From assembly GCF_002162355.1 (NCBI RefSeq), contig NZ_CP021434.1, positions 1,847,501-1,911,500 of the forward strand: a stretch of DNA of 64,000 nt. The letters are read 5' to 3'. Below are positions 33,649 to 42,827 of this stretch, in pieces. The notes under the pieces are model-generated. The model was given only the letters and a program-made list of their open reading frames with translations. It was not told the origin of the DNA and ran no database searches. The position numbers were made by a program, and so were the translations under genes. Source of the stretch: Tumebacillus avium (GTDB lineage: Bacteria > Bacillota > Bacilli > Tumebacillales > Tumebacillaceae). Positions within the stretch are counted from its first letter, which is position 1. Each line of letters opens with the position of its first letter.

Positions 33649-35270
33649 AACGGCAAGAACTTGTACAGCATCGCTGCAGCTTCCGCGCGGGAGAGGTTGT
33701 CGTTCGGATGGAACTTGCCGTCGCCTTGCCCGCTCAGCCATTTGTTGTAGGTGAGGATGGCGACGGAAGGCTGTGCCCAGGCCGGGACGGTGTTGAAGTC
33801 GCTGTAGCTCTGGTAATAGCTCCAGTTCGCACTCGAATTCGCGATCTCATGGATGCGGCCGAGGATCGTCGCCGCCTCAGCGCGGGAGATGTTGCGGTCC
33901 GGGTAGAAGTACATGTAGGAGCCAACTTTTTCACCGACGAGCCAGCCTTGCTCCGCCATCGCTGCGATGTACGGTTTGGCCCAGCGTTTCGGCCCGACAT
34001 CGTAGAACGGGGACGGGCGGGTCGCGGTGATGCCCAGCGTCTTGGCTGCCATCGTGGCAAATTCTTCACGGGTGACTTTCGCATCCGGCACAAACGTCGT
34101 CGCGGTGCGGCCGTTGATCGCGCCGATCATGTTCAACATCTCCACCTGACGCGACGCCCAGTGCTTGCGCGGCATGTCTGTAAAGGTCTGATGCCCTTCG
34201 GAGTAGAAACCAAGCACGGAGCCGCCGACGTTGTTCGACGTTTTGCTTTCTGCGGCGATGGTCAGCGTGTGCAGACCGTCTTTCAGCTTCGCCGGGTCGA
34301 TCACCACTTTCTTCATGGAGCGGTCGGCGTTCAGAATGTTCTCCATGTACGGCTCTTCATCGATGTAGACATGCAGTTGTTTCACGCCTGCATCAGGTTT
34401 GATCAGTGCGGTGATGTCGCGGGCTTTGTCAAAGAGCTGGAAGTGCTTCCCGAGCGACGTGGTCAGGCGGGGGATGTAGGTGTCGTCCAACTTCAGCTCA
34501 TTGGCCCCGATGTTGACCGCCACGCCGCCTTCCATGTCGGTGCTGGCGACGGCGACCGTCAGCACATAGCGTCCGCTGTGCGGCAGGTTCAGTTTGTAGA
34601 CGCCGCCTTGCTGATATGTTGCGTCCGCAACCGTCTCCCCGGTCGCTTCGTCGGTGAGTACCGCTTTCACGCTGCGCGTCCATTCGCGGCTGTTCTGCCA
34701 TTCGGTGAGAATTTGGAACACGAACGAGCCGGCTTCCGCTTCAAACGGCAGGACGGTCATGCTCGGCAGGGTCGGATAGGTTGCGTTTTGCAGATACTCC
34801 ATTTTGTAATACGGCGCATCGTCCGTTTTAAACGTGACGACCACATCGCTCGGAATGGCCACACCGCCTTCGAGGACCGGCTTGGGGTCGCCTTTGATCG
34901 TCACGGTGTAGGTTTCGTTTTTCTTCAGGAAGCCGGAGTCGAGCGTTAAGGAAATCGTCTTGTAGTAGCTGAAATTCACGTTCAGCCCCGGATCTTGACC
35001 GGCGCTGTCCTGAACGGTGACGCGGGGACGCAGCGCGGCTTGATCGGTCACGGCGTGGGAAAGACCGATCAGGACCCCGGTCGAGTTCGGCGAAATCACG
35101 CCGCCTACGGGAACGGTGACATTGGCGAACTCGGCGCCTGTCCGGTTCGACGACGTGCTGATCCCGATGACCGCAAACGGTTCAGCCGCAGTGGCAGCCG
35201 AGACCGGGAACAGTGGAACGATCAGGCAAAGCATTAGTAACAGAGTGAACATACGATGAAGTCTATGCAA
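33645..35270 (-). CDS. S-layer homology (SLH) domain protein
   Basis: About 541 residues. Signal peptide (MFTLLLMLCLIVPLFPVSA). The N-terminal ~340 residues are beta-rich and unrecognised. Three SLH repeats fill ~360-541 (FTDMPRKHWASRQVEMLNMIG at the first, FHPNDNLSRAEAAAMLYKFL at the last). The minus-strand sequence GGGAGAGGA lies about ten bases before a TTG at 35270, which is used; a TTG at 35291 and ATG at 35252 are alternatives. Same overall design as the other SLH protein, so the two probably arose by duplication. Confidence 0.86.
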   Translation of the reverse strand: MHRLHRMFTLLLMLCLIVPLFPVSAATAAEPFAVIGISTSSNRTGAEFANVTVPVGGVISPNSTGVLIGLSHAVTDQAALRPRVTVQDSAGQDPGLNVNFSYYKTISLTLDSGFLKKNETYTVTIKGDPKPVLEGGVAIPSDVVVTFKTDDAPYYKMEYLQNATYPTLPSMTVLPFEAEAGSFVFQILTEWQNSREWTRSVKAVLTDEATGETVADATYQQGGVYKLNLPHSGRYVLTVAVASTDMEGGVAVNIGANELKLDDTYIPRLTTSLGKHFQLFDKARDITALIKPDAGVKQLHVYIDEEPYMENILNADRSMKKVVIDPAKLKDGLHTLTIAAESKTSNNVGGSVLGFYSEGHQTFTDMPRKHWASRQVEMLNMIGAINGRTATTFVPDAKVTREEFATMAAKTLGITATRPSPFYDVGPKRWAKPYIAAMAEQGWLVGEKVGSYMYFYPDRNISRAEAATILGRIHEIANSSANWSYYQSYSDFNTVPAWAQPSVAILTYNKWLSGQGDGKFHPNDNLSRAEAAAMLYKFLPF

Positions 35271-35360
35271 GTTGTTTTCGTCCTCTCCCAAAATGGTTCA
35301 TTCTAGCACTCTTTAGTTTACGTAATTCATTGATCGTTTTACAGGAACGGATTTTTCCAA

Positions 35361-35392
35361 TAAAAAAAAGAGAGGAGCGAACTCCTCTCTCT
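35361..35392 (-). terminator. terminator after the GGDEF gene
   Basis: AGAGAGGAG / CTCCTCTCT hairpin, loop CGAA. The eight A's on the plus strand are the T tract on the minus strand. Confidence 0.85.
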
Positions 35393-35403
35393 TGCATGCG
35401 ATA

Positions 35404-36543
35404 TTAACCTGCCGTATGCGATTCTTCCAATGCCGGGTTGTAGCGGCAGGTGCGGTTCTTGCCGGAAGTCTTCGCGACGTACATCGCTTGGTCGGCACAG
35501 TCGATCAGGTGCTGGTGGTTGTGGCTCGTCTCCGGGAAGGAGGCGACGCCGACCGAAGTGGAGACGCGCAGGAACTCGCCGTTGGCGAGCGGGATCTTCA
35601 CTTTGTTGATCTCCTGGCGCAGGAAGTCGGCCATCACAAACGCATCGTCGACCGGCATATCCGGCATGATCACCGACAGTTCCTCGCCGCCGGCGCGGCA
35701 GGGGGTGTGGTAGGTGCCTTTTAAGACTTCTTTCAGGCGCTTGGAGATCATGCGCAGCACTTCGTCGCCGATCAGGTGGCCAAACGTATCGTTGACGCGC
35801 TTGAAGTTGTCGATATCAAACATGACGAGCGACACAGGATGCCCGGTCTGCTTCGCTTTCTCCACTTCGATGATCAGCTGCGAATGGAGATAGGAATGGT
35901 TGTGCAGGTCGGTCAGCTGGTCGAGCACCGCCTTGTTGTGCAGGTCAAACGTATACTCGGCCACTTGGCGCGAGATCGATTCCATCTCCTGCACCAACTG
36001 CTCTTTTTCCAGATTGAGCCGCGAGGAGACGGTGTTGGATTCCTGATGACGGGTCTCGAGGAGCGACAACAGCGGGAACAACGTCGACAAGAAGAGGAAA
36101 AACACCATCCGAATCGCGATCTCCCGCGGCGCTGCAGGTCCGGGTGCGATGATCATCACAGTCAGGTAGGCGATGTTCGTCAGCAAGGCAAAGATTGAAG
36201 TAAAATTGCACTTGTACATAAACGATGCCATCGCCAACAGCCCGTAATAGGCGTAGTAGATGTCGCTTTGCACGCCGCCTTGAACGTAGACCATCACTGA
36301 GACGGCGGCGAGGTCGGTGTAGAGCAATACGCGCCATAAATTCCAGCGCCCTTCTCCTTTGTTGTAACAGAACAGCATCGCGGCGGTTGTCAGCACGTAG
36401 TAGCCAAACGCCGCGAGCATGATGCCGTCAAAGGAGCTCGTATATGGGTTCCATGCAAACAGCAGCAATGTGGAGGTGATAAACGTTCGCAAAGTAATCA
36501 AAAGCGCTTCATAATTCGTAAGGAATCGAAAGAGGAACGTCAC
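35404..36543 (-). CDS. membrane diguanylate cyclase (GGDEF domain)
   Basis: 379 residues. About six transmembrane helices (residues ~10-170), a short coiled linker, and a C-terminal GGDEF domain. The active-site loop reads RAGGEELSV (GGEE variant, compatible with activity), with the metal/substrate region FDIDNFKRVNDTFGH and the final TSVGVASFPE. No RxxD inhibitory site is seen in the usual place before GGEE. The product would be c-di-GMP. The GTG start at 36543 follows GGAAAGGAG. An ATG at 36573 would place the ribosome site inside the gene. Confidence 0.87.
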   Translation of the reverse strand: MTFLFRFLTNYEALLITLRTFITSTLLLFAWNPYTSSFDGIMLAAFGYYVLTTAAMLFCYNKGEGRWNLWRVLLYTDLAAVSVMVYVQGGVQSDIYYAYYGLLAMASFMYKCNFTSIFALLTNIAYLTVMIIAPGPAAPREIAIRMVFFLFLSTLFPLLSLLETRHQESNTVSSRLNLEKEQLVQEMESISRQVAEYTFDLHNKAVLDQLTDLHNHSYLHSQLIIEVEKAKQTGHPVSLVMFDIDNFKRVNDTFGHLIGDEVLRMISKRLKEVLKGTYHTPCRAGGEELSVIMPDMPVDDAFVMADFLRQEINKVKIPLANGEFLRVSTSVGVASFPETSHNHQHLIDCADQAMYVAKTSGKNRTCRYNPALEESHTAG

Positions 36544-36717
36544 GGAACACGACTCCTTTCCCAGGGTTTGCATGGCAGTTGTAAAGCGAAAGTTGAAAAA
36601 TCATACATATCCCCTAATGATAGTAGTGTATCATATGCTTGAACTCTGCAACAGAGCCTAAGGTTATATTTATTGAATAGTCACATAAGTAAAAATAACA
36701 TTAAGGATGTAAATTCA

Positions 36718-37323
36718 ATGCGAGGAATTCTTTTGTGCGGCGGAGCGTCGAGCCGGATGGGACGGCGCAAGGAATGGCTGGCTTTTGATGACCGGCCGCT
36801 TGTGCTGCATACGCTGGAGAAATTGCAGAGCGTGTGCAGTGACGTGGTGGTGGTGGCCCGCGAGGAAGCGGAGCTGGAGTCGCTCTTACAACTAAATGTA
36901 CGAGCCATCCTTGACGAATATGCAGGTCAAGGTCCGCTGGCCGGTCTGCATGCCGGATTAAATGGGCTGGCTCCGGCGGAAAAAGCTTGTCTGGTCGCGT
37001 GTGATCTGCCTTTTTTGCGGGCAGAAATTTTAAAGGACCTGGCACAGCTGATCGACGAACAGCCAGGTACACAGGCGGTGGTGCCGCAGGAAGGGCAGCG
37101 TTTGTTTCCGGTCTGTGCGCTGTATCATGGACAAGTGCGGGAAATTGCGGCATCCTGTTTACAGAACGGGGAAAATGCGATGCGGGGTTTTTTGGCGAAG
37201 TTACAGGTTGGGTATGTGCCGATTGAGCGGTATGCGGCGTATGACCCGTCGCCTTTTCTCAATATGAATACGCCACAGGATTATGAACTGGCGCGCACTT
37301 TATGGAAGAAGGAAGGTCGCTGA
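36718..37323 (+). CDS. mobA: molybdenum cofactor guanylyltransferase
   Basis: 201 residues. Joins GMP to molybdopterin to give the MGD form. The nucleotidyltransferase motif LLCGGASSRMGRRKEWL opens the protein; the DEYAGQGPLAGLHAGL and CDLPF stretches follow as expected. TAAGGATG eight bases before ATG 36718 sets the start. First of a rightward run: mobA, an unknown, a molybdopterin-binding protein, moeA, mobB, then tatA and tatC. Confidence 0.93.
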   Translation: MRGILLCGGASSRMGRRKEWLAFDDRPLVLHTLEKLQSVCSDVVVVAREEAELESLLQLNVRAILDEYAGQGPLAGLHAGLNGLAPAEKACLVACDLPFLRAEILKDLAQLIDEQPGTQAVVPQEGQRLFPVCALYHGQVREIAASCLQNGENAMRGFLAKLQVGYVPIERYAAYDPSPFLNMNTPQDYELARTLWKKEGR

Positions 37324-37325
37324 AC

Positions 37326-37832
37326 ATGGAAGATCGTTATCATCTGGCGCTTGGCTACGGCGGAGACCGCGGGGCGAGCGCATGGTTTGAGTGGAATTTC
37401 CGCTGCTTGATCGGGCAGGAGAACAAGGCCGATTTTGCGGCACGAGACAAGTTTATTCAGGACTTTGTCAGCGCTACCGAAAACGGGCAGGAATATGTGA
37501 TCGGCGCGCCCGACCCGAGCGCCGACTATGTGCGGGCGTTTGCCGAGTTTGGCAAAAAGGCGCTGGGCGAGCGGGAAGACCTGTTTGTGTTTTACATACT
37601 GGAAGACGCGAGTGCGCCTTCGAACCAGTTTCGCATCTATTTGAAAAAGGATGATCCGGAAGCGGAACTGCCGGAGTATCAGATGTACGTCGACGGCTTT
37701 GACGTGCCGCGCGATGCGCTGGTCTGGATGCAGGAGCAGATCGGCTGCCGGTTTTATGTGACGGAAGACCGCGCGGAGATGATGATTGAGTTTCCGTATC
37801 AAGGGCCGGAGGAACTGCCGGTCATTCAGTAG
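37326..37832 (+). CDS. hypothetical protein in the molybdopterin gene run
   Basis: 168 residues, acidic, no signal peptide or transmembrane segment. The N-terminus HLALGYGGDRGASAWFEWNF and the end MMIEFPYQGPEELPV have no recognised family. It begins 3 bases after mobA with AGAAGGAAGG upstream of ATG 37326, and the next gene follows 14 bases later. The position suggests a role with molybdoenzymes, but this is by association only. Confidence 0.65.
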   Translation: MEDRYHLALGYGGDRGASAWFEWNFRCLIGQENKADFAARDKFIQDFVSATENGQEYVIGAPDPSADYVRAFAEFGKKALGEREDLFVFYILEDASAPSNQFRIYLKKDDPEAELPEYQMYVDGFDVPRDALVWMQEQIGCRFYVTEDRAEMMIEFPYQGPEELPVIQ

Positions 37833-37846
37833 GGAGGCGCTTGGTG

Positions 37847-38821
37847 ATGAAAAAGGAAGTCCGGGTAGAAGACGCCGTCGGGATGCGCCTTGCGCACGAC
37901 TTGACCCGCATCGTGCCGGGGGAGTTTAAAGGGCGTTTGTTCAAAAAAGGGCATGTGATCAGCGCCGATGACATTCCGGCGCTCTTGAATATCGGCAAAG
38001 AGCACATCTACATCCTGGAGCTTAACGACGGGGAACTGCATGAGGACGACGCGGCGCTGCGCATGGGCAATGCGCTGGCCGGCACTGCGATGCGTTTTGA
38101 CGAGCCGCATGAAGGCAAAGTGGTCTTGAAGGCGGAGATGCAGGGCTTGCTGAAAGTTGACGCTGAGCGGCTGTTTGCGATCAACATGATCGACGAGATC
38201 GCCGTGGTCGCCAAGCAGAACAACACCGTGCTGGAGCCGGGGGATAAGATCGCCGGGCTGCGGGCGATTCCGCTGACTGTCGCCGAGGAAAAAGTGGCGC
38301 GGGTGGAAGCTCTTGCCGCTGACAGGGCTGTTTTTGCGATCAAGCCGTTTCGCCGGTTGAAAGTCGGTGTGGTCACGACAGGTTCGGAAGTGCTGAAAGG
38401 GCGGATCGAGGATAAGTTCGGCCCGCGCGTGCGCGAGAAGCTGGAGCGGTACGGCTCGGAGGTGATCGAGCAGAAGATCGTCGGCGACCTCGTGGAGGAT
38501 ATCGCTGGAGCGATCGAAACGTTCCATGCGGCCGGAGCGGACATGGTGATCTGCACCGGCGGGATGTCGGTCGACCCGGATGACCGCACGCCTGGCGCGA
38601 TCAAGCGGGCGGCGACCGAAGTTGTGTCGTACGGGATGCCGGTGCTGCCGGGCTCGATGATGATGCTGGCGTATCGCGAAGCTATGCCGATCTTTGGGCT
38701 GCCGGGCTGTGTGATTTTTGATGATTTCACGTCGTTCGACATTCTGCTGCCGCGCGTGCTGGCGGGTGAAAAAGTCACCCGGGAAGAGGTGGCGCACCTC
38801 GGGCACGGAGGGCTGTTGTAA
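37847..38821 (+). CDS. molybdopterin-binding protein (MoCF-domain)
   Basis: 324 residues. The C-terminal half is a MoaB/Mog/MoeA-type domain: RLKVGVVTTGSEVLKG, the loop ICTGGMSVDPDDRTPGAI and MPIFGLPGCVIFD. The N-terminal ~165 residues (VEDAVGMRLAHDLTRIVPGE...) look like the first part of MoeA-like proteins rather than plain MoaB. It may adenylylate molybdopterin or act with MoeA. GGGAGG upstream; TTG 37841 and GTG 37844 are other possible starts. Its stop overlaps the moeA start. Confidence 0.82.
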   Translation: MKKEVRVEDAVGMRLAHDLTRIVPGEFKGRLFKKGHVISADDIPALLNIGKEHIYILELNDGELHEDDAALRMGNALAGTAMRFDEPHEGKVVLKAEMQGLLKVDAERLFAINMIDEIAVVAKQNNTVLEPGDKIAGLRAIPLTVAEEKVARVEALAADRAVFAIKPFRRLKVGVVTTGSEVLKGRIEDKFGPRVREKLERYGSEVIEQKIVGDLVEDIAGAIETFHAAGADMVICTGGMSVDPDDRTPGAIKRAATEVVSYGMPVLPGSMMMLAYREAMPIFGLPGCVIFDDFTSFDILLPRVLAGEKVTREEVAHLGHGGLL

Positions 38822-40119
38822 TGGAGATGTTTTTGCGCCTCGAAGAGGCGTGGGACGTGACGCTTCGGCGAACCGATGCTTGTCCGGTGGAGACGGTGCC
38901 GCTGTTTGATGCGTACGGACGAGTGCTGGCGGCAGCGGTGCAGGCGAAGGCGCCTTTTCCGCCGTTCGACCGCTCGGCGCTGGACGGGTATGCGGTGCGG
39001 GCCGCCGACATCCAAGGCGCGTCGCCCGATGCGCCGGTCGAGCTGCAGGTGCTGGAAGAAGTGCCTGCTGGCACGGTGCCCGAGCGGGTGGTCGGAGCAG
39101 GTCAGGCGGCGAAGATCATGACCGGCGCGCCGATTCCTGTTGGAGCGGATGCGATTGTGCGGAAAGAGGCTGCGGAGCTGCTCGGCAATCCGGCGGGGCG
39201 GAATTCCGAAAGTGCTGACGGTGAAGGTGCGGAAGGTCTGTGCCAGCATGCAATCGTGCGCATTTTGATGGACGTGCCTGCGGGCGAAGCGATTTCTGTG
39301 CAGGGTGAAGATGCCCCGCAAGGCGCTATGCTCTTGGAAGCGGGGACGCGAATCGGCGCTGCTGAAACTGCCTTGCTGGCGACGAACGGAGAGGCGATGG
39401 TGCCTGTCTATCGGCGACCTCGCGTCGGCATCCTCGTCTCGGGCAGCGAAGTGCGCCCGTTGAGCGGGGAACTGCTGCCTGGCCAGATCCGGGACAGCAA
39501 CGGCCCGATGCTGGCGGCGCTGGTGCGCGATCTGGGCGGTGAACCGGTCTTGTACGGACAGGTCGGCGACGAACTGGAAGAGATCGCAGCGCGGGTCAAA
39601 CAGATGGCCGCCGAATGCGACCTCGTCCTGACCACCGGCGGTGTCTCGGTCGGCGACTATGACGTGATGCGCGACGCGTACGTGCAGGCGGGCGGCGAAG
39701 TGGTGTTTTGGAAAGTCACGATGCGCCCCGGCACCCCGGTCACCTTTGCTGAGATCGCCGGAACTCCCGTCTTTGGCTTGTCGGGCAACCCGGCGGCTGC
39801 CTATGTCAATTTTGTCATGCTGGTCGTGCCTGTCCTGCGCAAACTGGCCGGGTTGAGCCAAGTGCTGCCCCGCCCTGTCAAAGCGGTGCTGGACAGCGCA
39901 GGCTCGGCCAAAGTGATCGGCCTCGACCGCTTCCTGCGGGCTGAGCTGGTCTCTCTGGACGGACAACTTGTCGCCCGCGCAGGAAAAGGGCAAAAGGCAG
40001 CGATCCTCACCTCGCTTGTCGGCATTCAAGGACTGGTGCGCATCCCGGCGCGCGAAGAAGCGCCAAATGGCAGCCTCGTCGACGTCTACCTGTTGCAGGA
40101 AGGGGCCTTGTCCCGATGA
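38821..40119 (+). CDS. moeA: molybdopterin molybdotransferase
   Basis: 432 residues. Inserts molybdate into adenylylated molybdopterin. Features in order: the N-terminal PFPPFDRSALDGYAVRAADI, KIMTGAPIPVGADAIV, the MoCF-domain RVGILVSGSEV, then TTGGVSVGDYDVMRDA and GLSGNPAAAYVNF. The insert around residues 120-150 (NPAGRNSESADGEGAEG) is longer than usual. Translation is coupled to the genes on both sides (TAATG and ATGA overlaps). Confidence 0.94.
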   Translation: MEMFLRLEEAWDVTLRRTDACPVETVPLFDAYGRVLAAAVQAKAPFPPFDRSALDGYAVRAADIQGASPDAPVELQVLEEVPAGTVPERVVGAGQAAKIMTGAPIPVGADAIVRKEAAELLGNPAGRNSESADGEGAEGLCQHAIVRILMDVPAGEAISVQGEDAPQGAMLLEAGTRIGAAETALLATNGEAMVPVYRRPRVGILVSGSEVRPLSGELLPGQIRDSNGPMLAALVRDLGGEPVLYGQVGDELEEIAARVKQMAAECDLVLTTGGVSVGDYDVMRDAYVQAGGEVVFWKVTMRPGTPVTFAEIAGTPVFGLSGNPAAAYVNFVMLVVPVLRKLAGLSQVLPRPVKAVLDSAGSAKVIGLDRFLRAELVSLDGQLVARAGKGQKAAILTSLVGIQGLVRIPAREEAPNGSLVDVYLLQEGALSR

Positions 40120-40619
40120 AAGCGGTGGCGGTCGTCGGCTACAAAAACACCGGCAAAACCACGCTCATCGCCCGCCTCACCGCCGCCTTCAAAGCGGATG
40201 GCCTGCGCGTCGGCACGCTCAAGCACGAAGGGGGCGGACACGACATCGCCGGGGACACCCCGCACACCGACACCTGGCAGCACCGCCAGGCCGGGGCGGA
40301 CGTCACCTTGCTCGCAACGCCAAGGCAAGCGGTGCTGCGCCAGCACTACGAGTCGGAGCCGCCGCTGGAGCAGTTTTTGCAGCAGTTGAACGGAGTGGAG
40401 CCTGCCCTCGACCTGATCCTCGTCGAAGGCTGGAAACATTCCGATTTGCCGAAAATCGTGCTGGTCGGCGACGAGAAAATTGAACGATTGGCGAACGTTC
40501 TCGCATATGCGGGGAATTGTAAAGAGTCGTCAATTGCAGTGGGTCAGGAGCAGGTGTATGATAGAGAAGATATCGAGGCACTCGTCCAATTGATCAAAGA
40601 TCTTGTGCTGCACGAATAA
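40116..40619 (+). CDS. mobB: molybdopterin-guanine dinucleotide biosynthesis protein B
   Basis: 167 residues. P-loop GTPase-like adapter that assists MobA. Walker A: VVGYKNTGKTTLIARL. Then LKHEGGGHDIAGDTPHTDTW and the DLILVEGWKHSDLPKI stretch, all typical. The ATG overlaps the moeA stop (ATGA). Last of the cofactor genes; tatA follows after 42 bases. Confidence 0.94.
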   Translation: MKAVAVVGYKNTGKTTLIARLTAAFKADGLRVGTLKHEGGGHDIAGDTPHTDTWQHRQAGADVTLLATPRQAVLRQHYESEPPLEQFLQQLNGVEPALDLILVEGWKHSDLPKIVLVGDEKIERLANVLAYAGNCKESSIAVGQEQVYDREDIEALVQLIKDLVLHE

Positions 40620-40661
40620 ACGAATCTTACGACAAATCTTACAACCTGGAGGGTTACTGCT

Positions 40662-40877
40662 ATGTTCCAAAACATTGGTGTTCCGGGACTGATTTTGATC
40701 CTTGTCATCGCGCTGATCGTCTTCGGTCCGAGCAAACTGCCGGAGATCGGCCGCGCGTTTGGCCGCACGCTCAAAGAGTTCAAGTCCGCTACTAAAGGCC
40801 TGACCGAAGATGACGACAAGAAAGAACAGCCGGCACTGGCGAGCAAGGAAGACGAAAAAGGTCTGCAGACCAAGTAA
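40662..40877 (+). CDS. tatA: twin-arginine translocase subunit TatA
   Basis: 71 residues. One short N-terminal helix ([15 protein letters not shown]), the [14 protein letters not shown] hinge, an amphipathic helix, and a charged tail. Forms the variable pore of the Tat system, which exports folded proteins, often molybdoenzymes. ACCTGGAGGG before ATG 40662. Its position behind the Mo-cofactor genes fits co-expression. Confidence 0.95.
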   Translation: MFQNIGVPGLILILVIALIVFGPSKLPEIGRAFGRTLKEFKSATKGLTEDDDKKEQPALASKEDEKGLQTK

Positions 40878-40910
40878 TGCTGCGCTGAGCGGCAGGAAAG
40901 GTGTGAGCTT

Positions 40911-41687
40911 GTGAGCGCAGTTGAGCCGGAAACTCTGGTCGACCATATTGCCGAGCTGCGAAGACGGCTGATCTGGGTCTTGGTCATTTTCCTGATCGCC
41001 ATCGTTGTGACGTTTATCTTTGTCGATCCGATCTACTACGCGCTGGTCAATGACGCCTCCCGACTCTTCCCCGGCATGGGGGAGATCGAGCTGACGGTGC
41101 TTGGCCCGGGCGAAATCTTAAAAGTGTACTTCACCGTGGCGGGTCTCGCCGCCTTTGGACTGACGATTCCGTTTCTGCTCTACCACCTCTGGGCGTTCAT
41201 CAAGCCCGCGCTGGAAGAGCGGGAAGCCAAGCTGGCCTACAAATTCCTGCCTTTGGTGGCGGGGATGTTTTTCGCCGGGATCTTGTTTGGCTACTATTTC
41301 GTCTTTCCGATGCTGTACAAGTTCTTGTACCAGCTCGGGGTGGACCGCTTTAACATCATGTACACGGCGGCCAACTATTTTGGCTTCATGACGAACATCG
41401 TCATCCCGTTTGGCCTGATCTTTGAGATGCCGGTTGCGGTGCTGTTCCTCTCCCGCATCGGCATCCTCGCGCCGCATACGCTGGTCAAAGTGCGCAAATA
41501 CGCGTACCTGGCGCTCGTGATCGTCGCTTCGATGATCTCGCCGCCCGACCTGATCGCCCATCTCTCGGTGGCAGGTCCGATGATCCTGCTCTATGAGTTG
41601 TCGATCATCATCGCCAAATGGTCGTGGAAGAACCGCGAGAAAGCGATGCAGGCTGCGGAAGCGCGTCTGGCGCAGGAAGAAGCATAA
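40911..41687 (+). CDS. tatC: twin-arginine translocase subunit TatC
   Basis: 258 residues, six transmembrane helices. N-terminal VDHIAELRRRLIWVL with the E-L-R-x-R signal-recognition motif, the conserved Glu in KPALEEREAKL, and the FGLIFEMPV segment. Receptor for twin-arginine signal peptides. GTG start at 40911 with GGAAAGGTG upstream. A possible weak terminator (CAGCCTT / AAGGCTG) follows at 41698-41729. Confidence 0.95.
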   Translation: MSAVEPETLVDHIAELRRRLIWVLVIFLIAIVVTFIFVDPIYYALVNDASRLFPGMGEIELTVLGPGEILKVYFTVAGLAAFGLTIPFLLYHLWAFIKPALEEREAKLAYKFLPLVAGMFFAGILFGYYFVFPMLYKFLYQLGVDRFNIMYTAANYFGFMTNIVIPFGLIFEMPVAVLFLSRIGILAPHTLVKVRKYAYLALVIVASMISPPDLIAHLSVAGPMILLYELSIIIAKWSWKNREKAMQAAEARLAQEEA

Positions 41688-41784
41688 GACATGACGCAGC
41701 CTTTTCCCGCCCGTGGAGAAGGCTGTTCGTTTACGGACATATTTCCGGACCTAACCCACTATTTATGTAAAGAGGAGGCTGCTT

Positions 41785-42546
41785 GTGACCGATTCAAAAA
41801 AGCCATCCATCGCTGAATTGGAAGAAGTGGTGAGACAGTTGAAACAGGCACAGGAAGAAACGTCGGCTGCGATCACGGCGGACAGCTTGCAGTTGCTGCC
41901 AGACCGCACCGCAGCGAAGCCCCTGTCGGTGAACCTCCAAGGGTTATTCGGCAAGAAGCGCCTGTTGCTCGTTCTGCTCTTCACCGCGCTGGTCGCAGGT
42001 TTTTCCGGCGCCTGGTATTTTCTGAACGTGCAGGAAAAGCCAAACGCTGCCGTCTTTGTGACCGGCGTGCGCGAGCTGTCCGCATTGGCGACGGCTGAAG
42101 CGTATGTGATGACCACGCTCGAGGGCGCGGACAACAAGATTTTTGGCATCGAGATCCCTGTGGATTTGCCCGGCACCAAGCGCTCGTATTTATTTGTCGT
42201 CCCGGCGAAAATGCTCGCCGGCGTCGAAGTTGGGCAATTGCAGGAAGACGATGTCCGCATCGACCATGACCAGAAGACGATCGGGATCACCTTGCCGCAC
42301 GCCGTCTTCCTGGAGGAGTCGATCCAGATGGACCAGATCAAAGTCTTCACCGAGGAAGGCTTGTTCCGCAGCTCCACCGATCTGCAGGAAGGCTTGAAGC
42401 TGATGTCCCAGGACATGGTGCTGGCCAAACTCCGCTCCGAAGCGGGCGCGACCGGCGTGTTGCAGACGGCTGAGCGCAATGCGGAAAAAGCGCTGCAAGA
42501 GCTGTACGGTAAACTGGGATATACGTTGACGGTGAACTACCAATAA
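41785..42546 (+). CDS. DUF4230 domain-containing membrane-anchored protein
   Basis: 253 residues. A cytoplasmic ~52-residue head with a Glu/Gln-rich helix, one transmembrane helix (LLLVLLFTALVAGFSGAWYFL), then an extracytoplasmic DUF4230 domain (VTGVRELSALATAEAYVMTTLEG and ITLPHAVFLEESIQMDQIKVF). Function unknown. GTG start at 41785 with AGAGGAGG upstream. A single-gene unit between tatC and groES. Confidence 0.8.
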   Translation: MTDSKKPSIAELEEVVRQLKQAQEETSAAITADSLQLLPDRTAAKPLSVNLQGLFGKKRLLLVLLFTALVAGFSGAWYFLNVQEKPNAAVFVTGVRELSALATAEAYVMTTLEGADNKIFGIEIPVDLPGTKRSYLFVVPAKMLAGVEVGQLQEDDVRIDHDQKTIGITLPHAVFLEESIQMDQIKVFTEEGLFRSSTDLQEGLKLMSQDMVLAKLRSEAGATGVLQTAERNAEKALQELYGKLGYTLTVNYQ

Positions 42547-42554
42547 AGACGAAC

Positions 42555-42592
42555 GCAAAAAGCCGGGCGATCGCCCGGCTTTTCCACTTCTT
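42555..42592 (+). terminator. terminator after the DUF4230 gene
   Basis: AAAAGCCGGGCGA / TCGCCCGGCTTTT perfect hairpin. Confidence 0.85.
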
Positions 42593-42723
42593 TCGAGCTC
42601 ATTCGCGAAAACTTCCTATGGTAACTTCCTGCCTTCTCTATGTATAATGTTGCCAGCAGGGGACACCCTAGAACTTTGTGTGGGTTTTACAAAAATGTAA
42701 TGCAAAATTTTTGTTCTTCCCTC

Positions 42724-42752
42724 TTGCAAACAACAAGGCATTTGACTATCAT
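42724..42752 (+). promoter_or_regulatory. groESL promoter
   Basis: TTGCAA (42724-42729), 17 bases, TATCAT (42747-42752; five of six consensus). Transcription would begin close to the CIRCE element, as is known for HrcA-controlled operons. Confidence 0.6.
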
Positions 42753-42763
42753 AAGAATTGGAA

Positions 42764-42790
42764 TTAGCACTCAGTGATGACGAGTGCTAA
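42764..42790. promoter_or_regulatory. CIRCE operator (HrcA binding site)
   Basis: TTAGCACTC, nine bases, GAGTGCTAA: an exact match to the CIRCE consensus. HrcA represses groESL here until heat shock draws GroEL away. Confidence 0.97.
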
Positions 42791-42827
42791 CAGAACATCA
42801 CTCATCAAAATCTGAGGAGGGTTTTGC

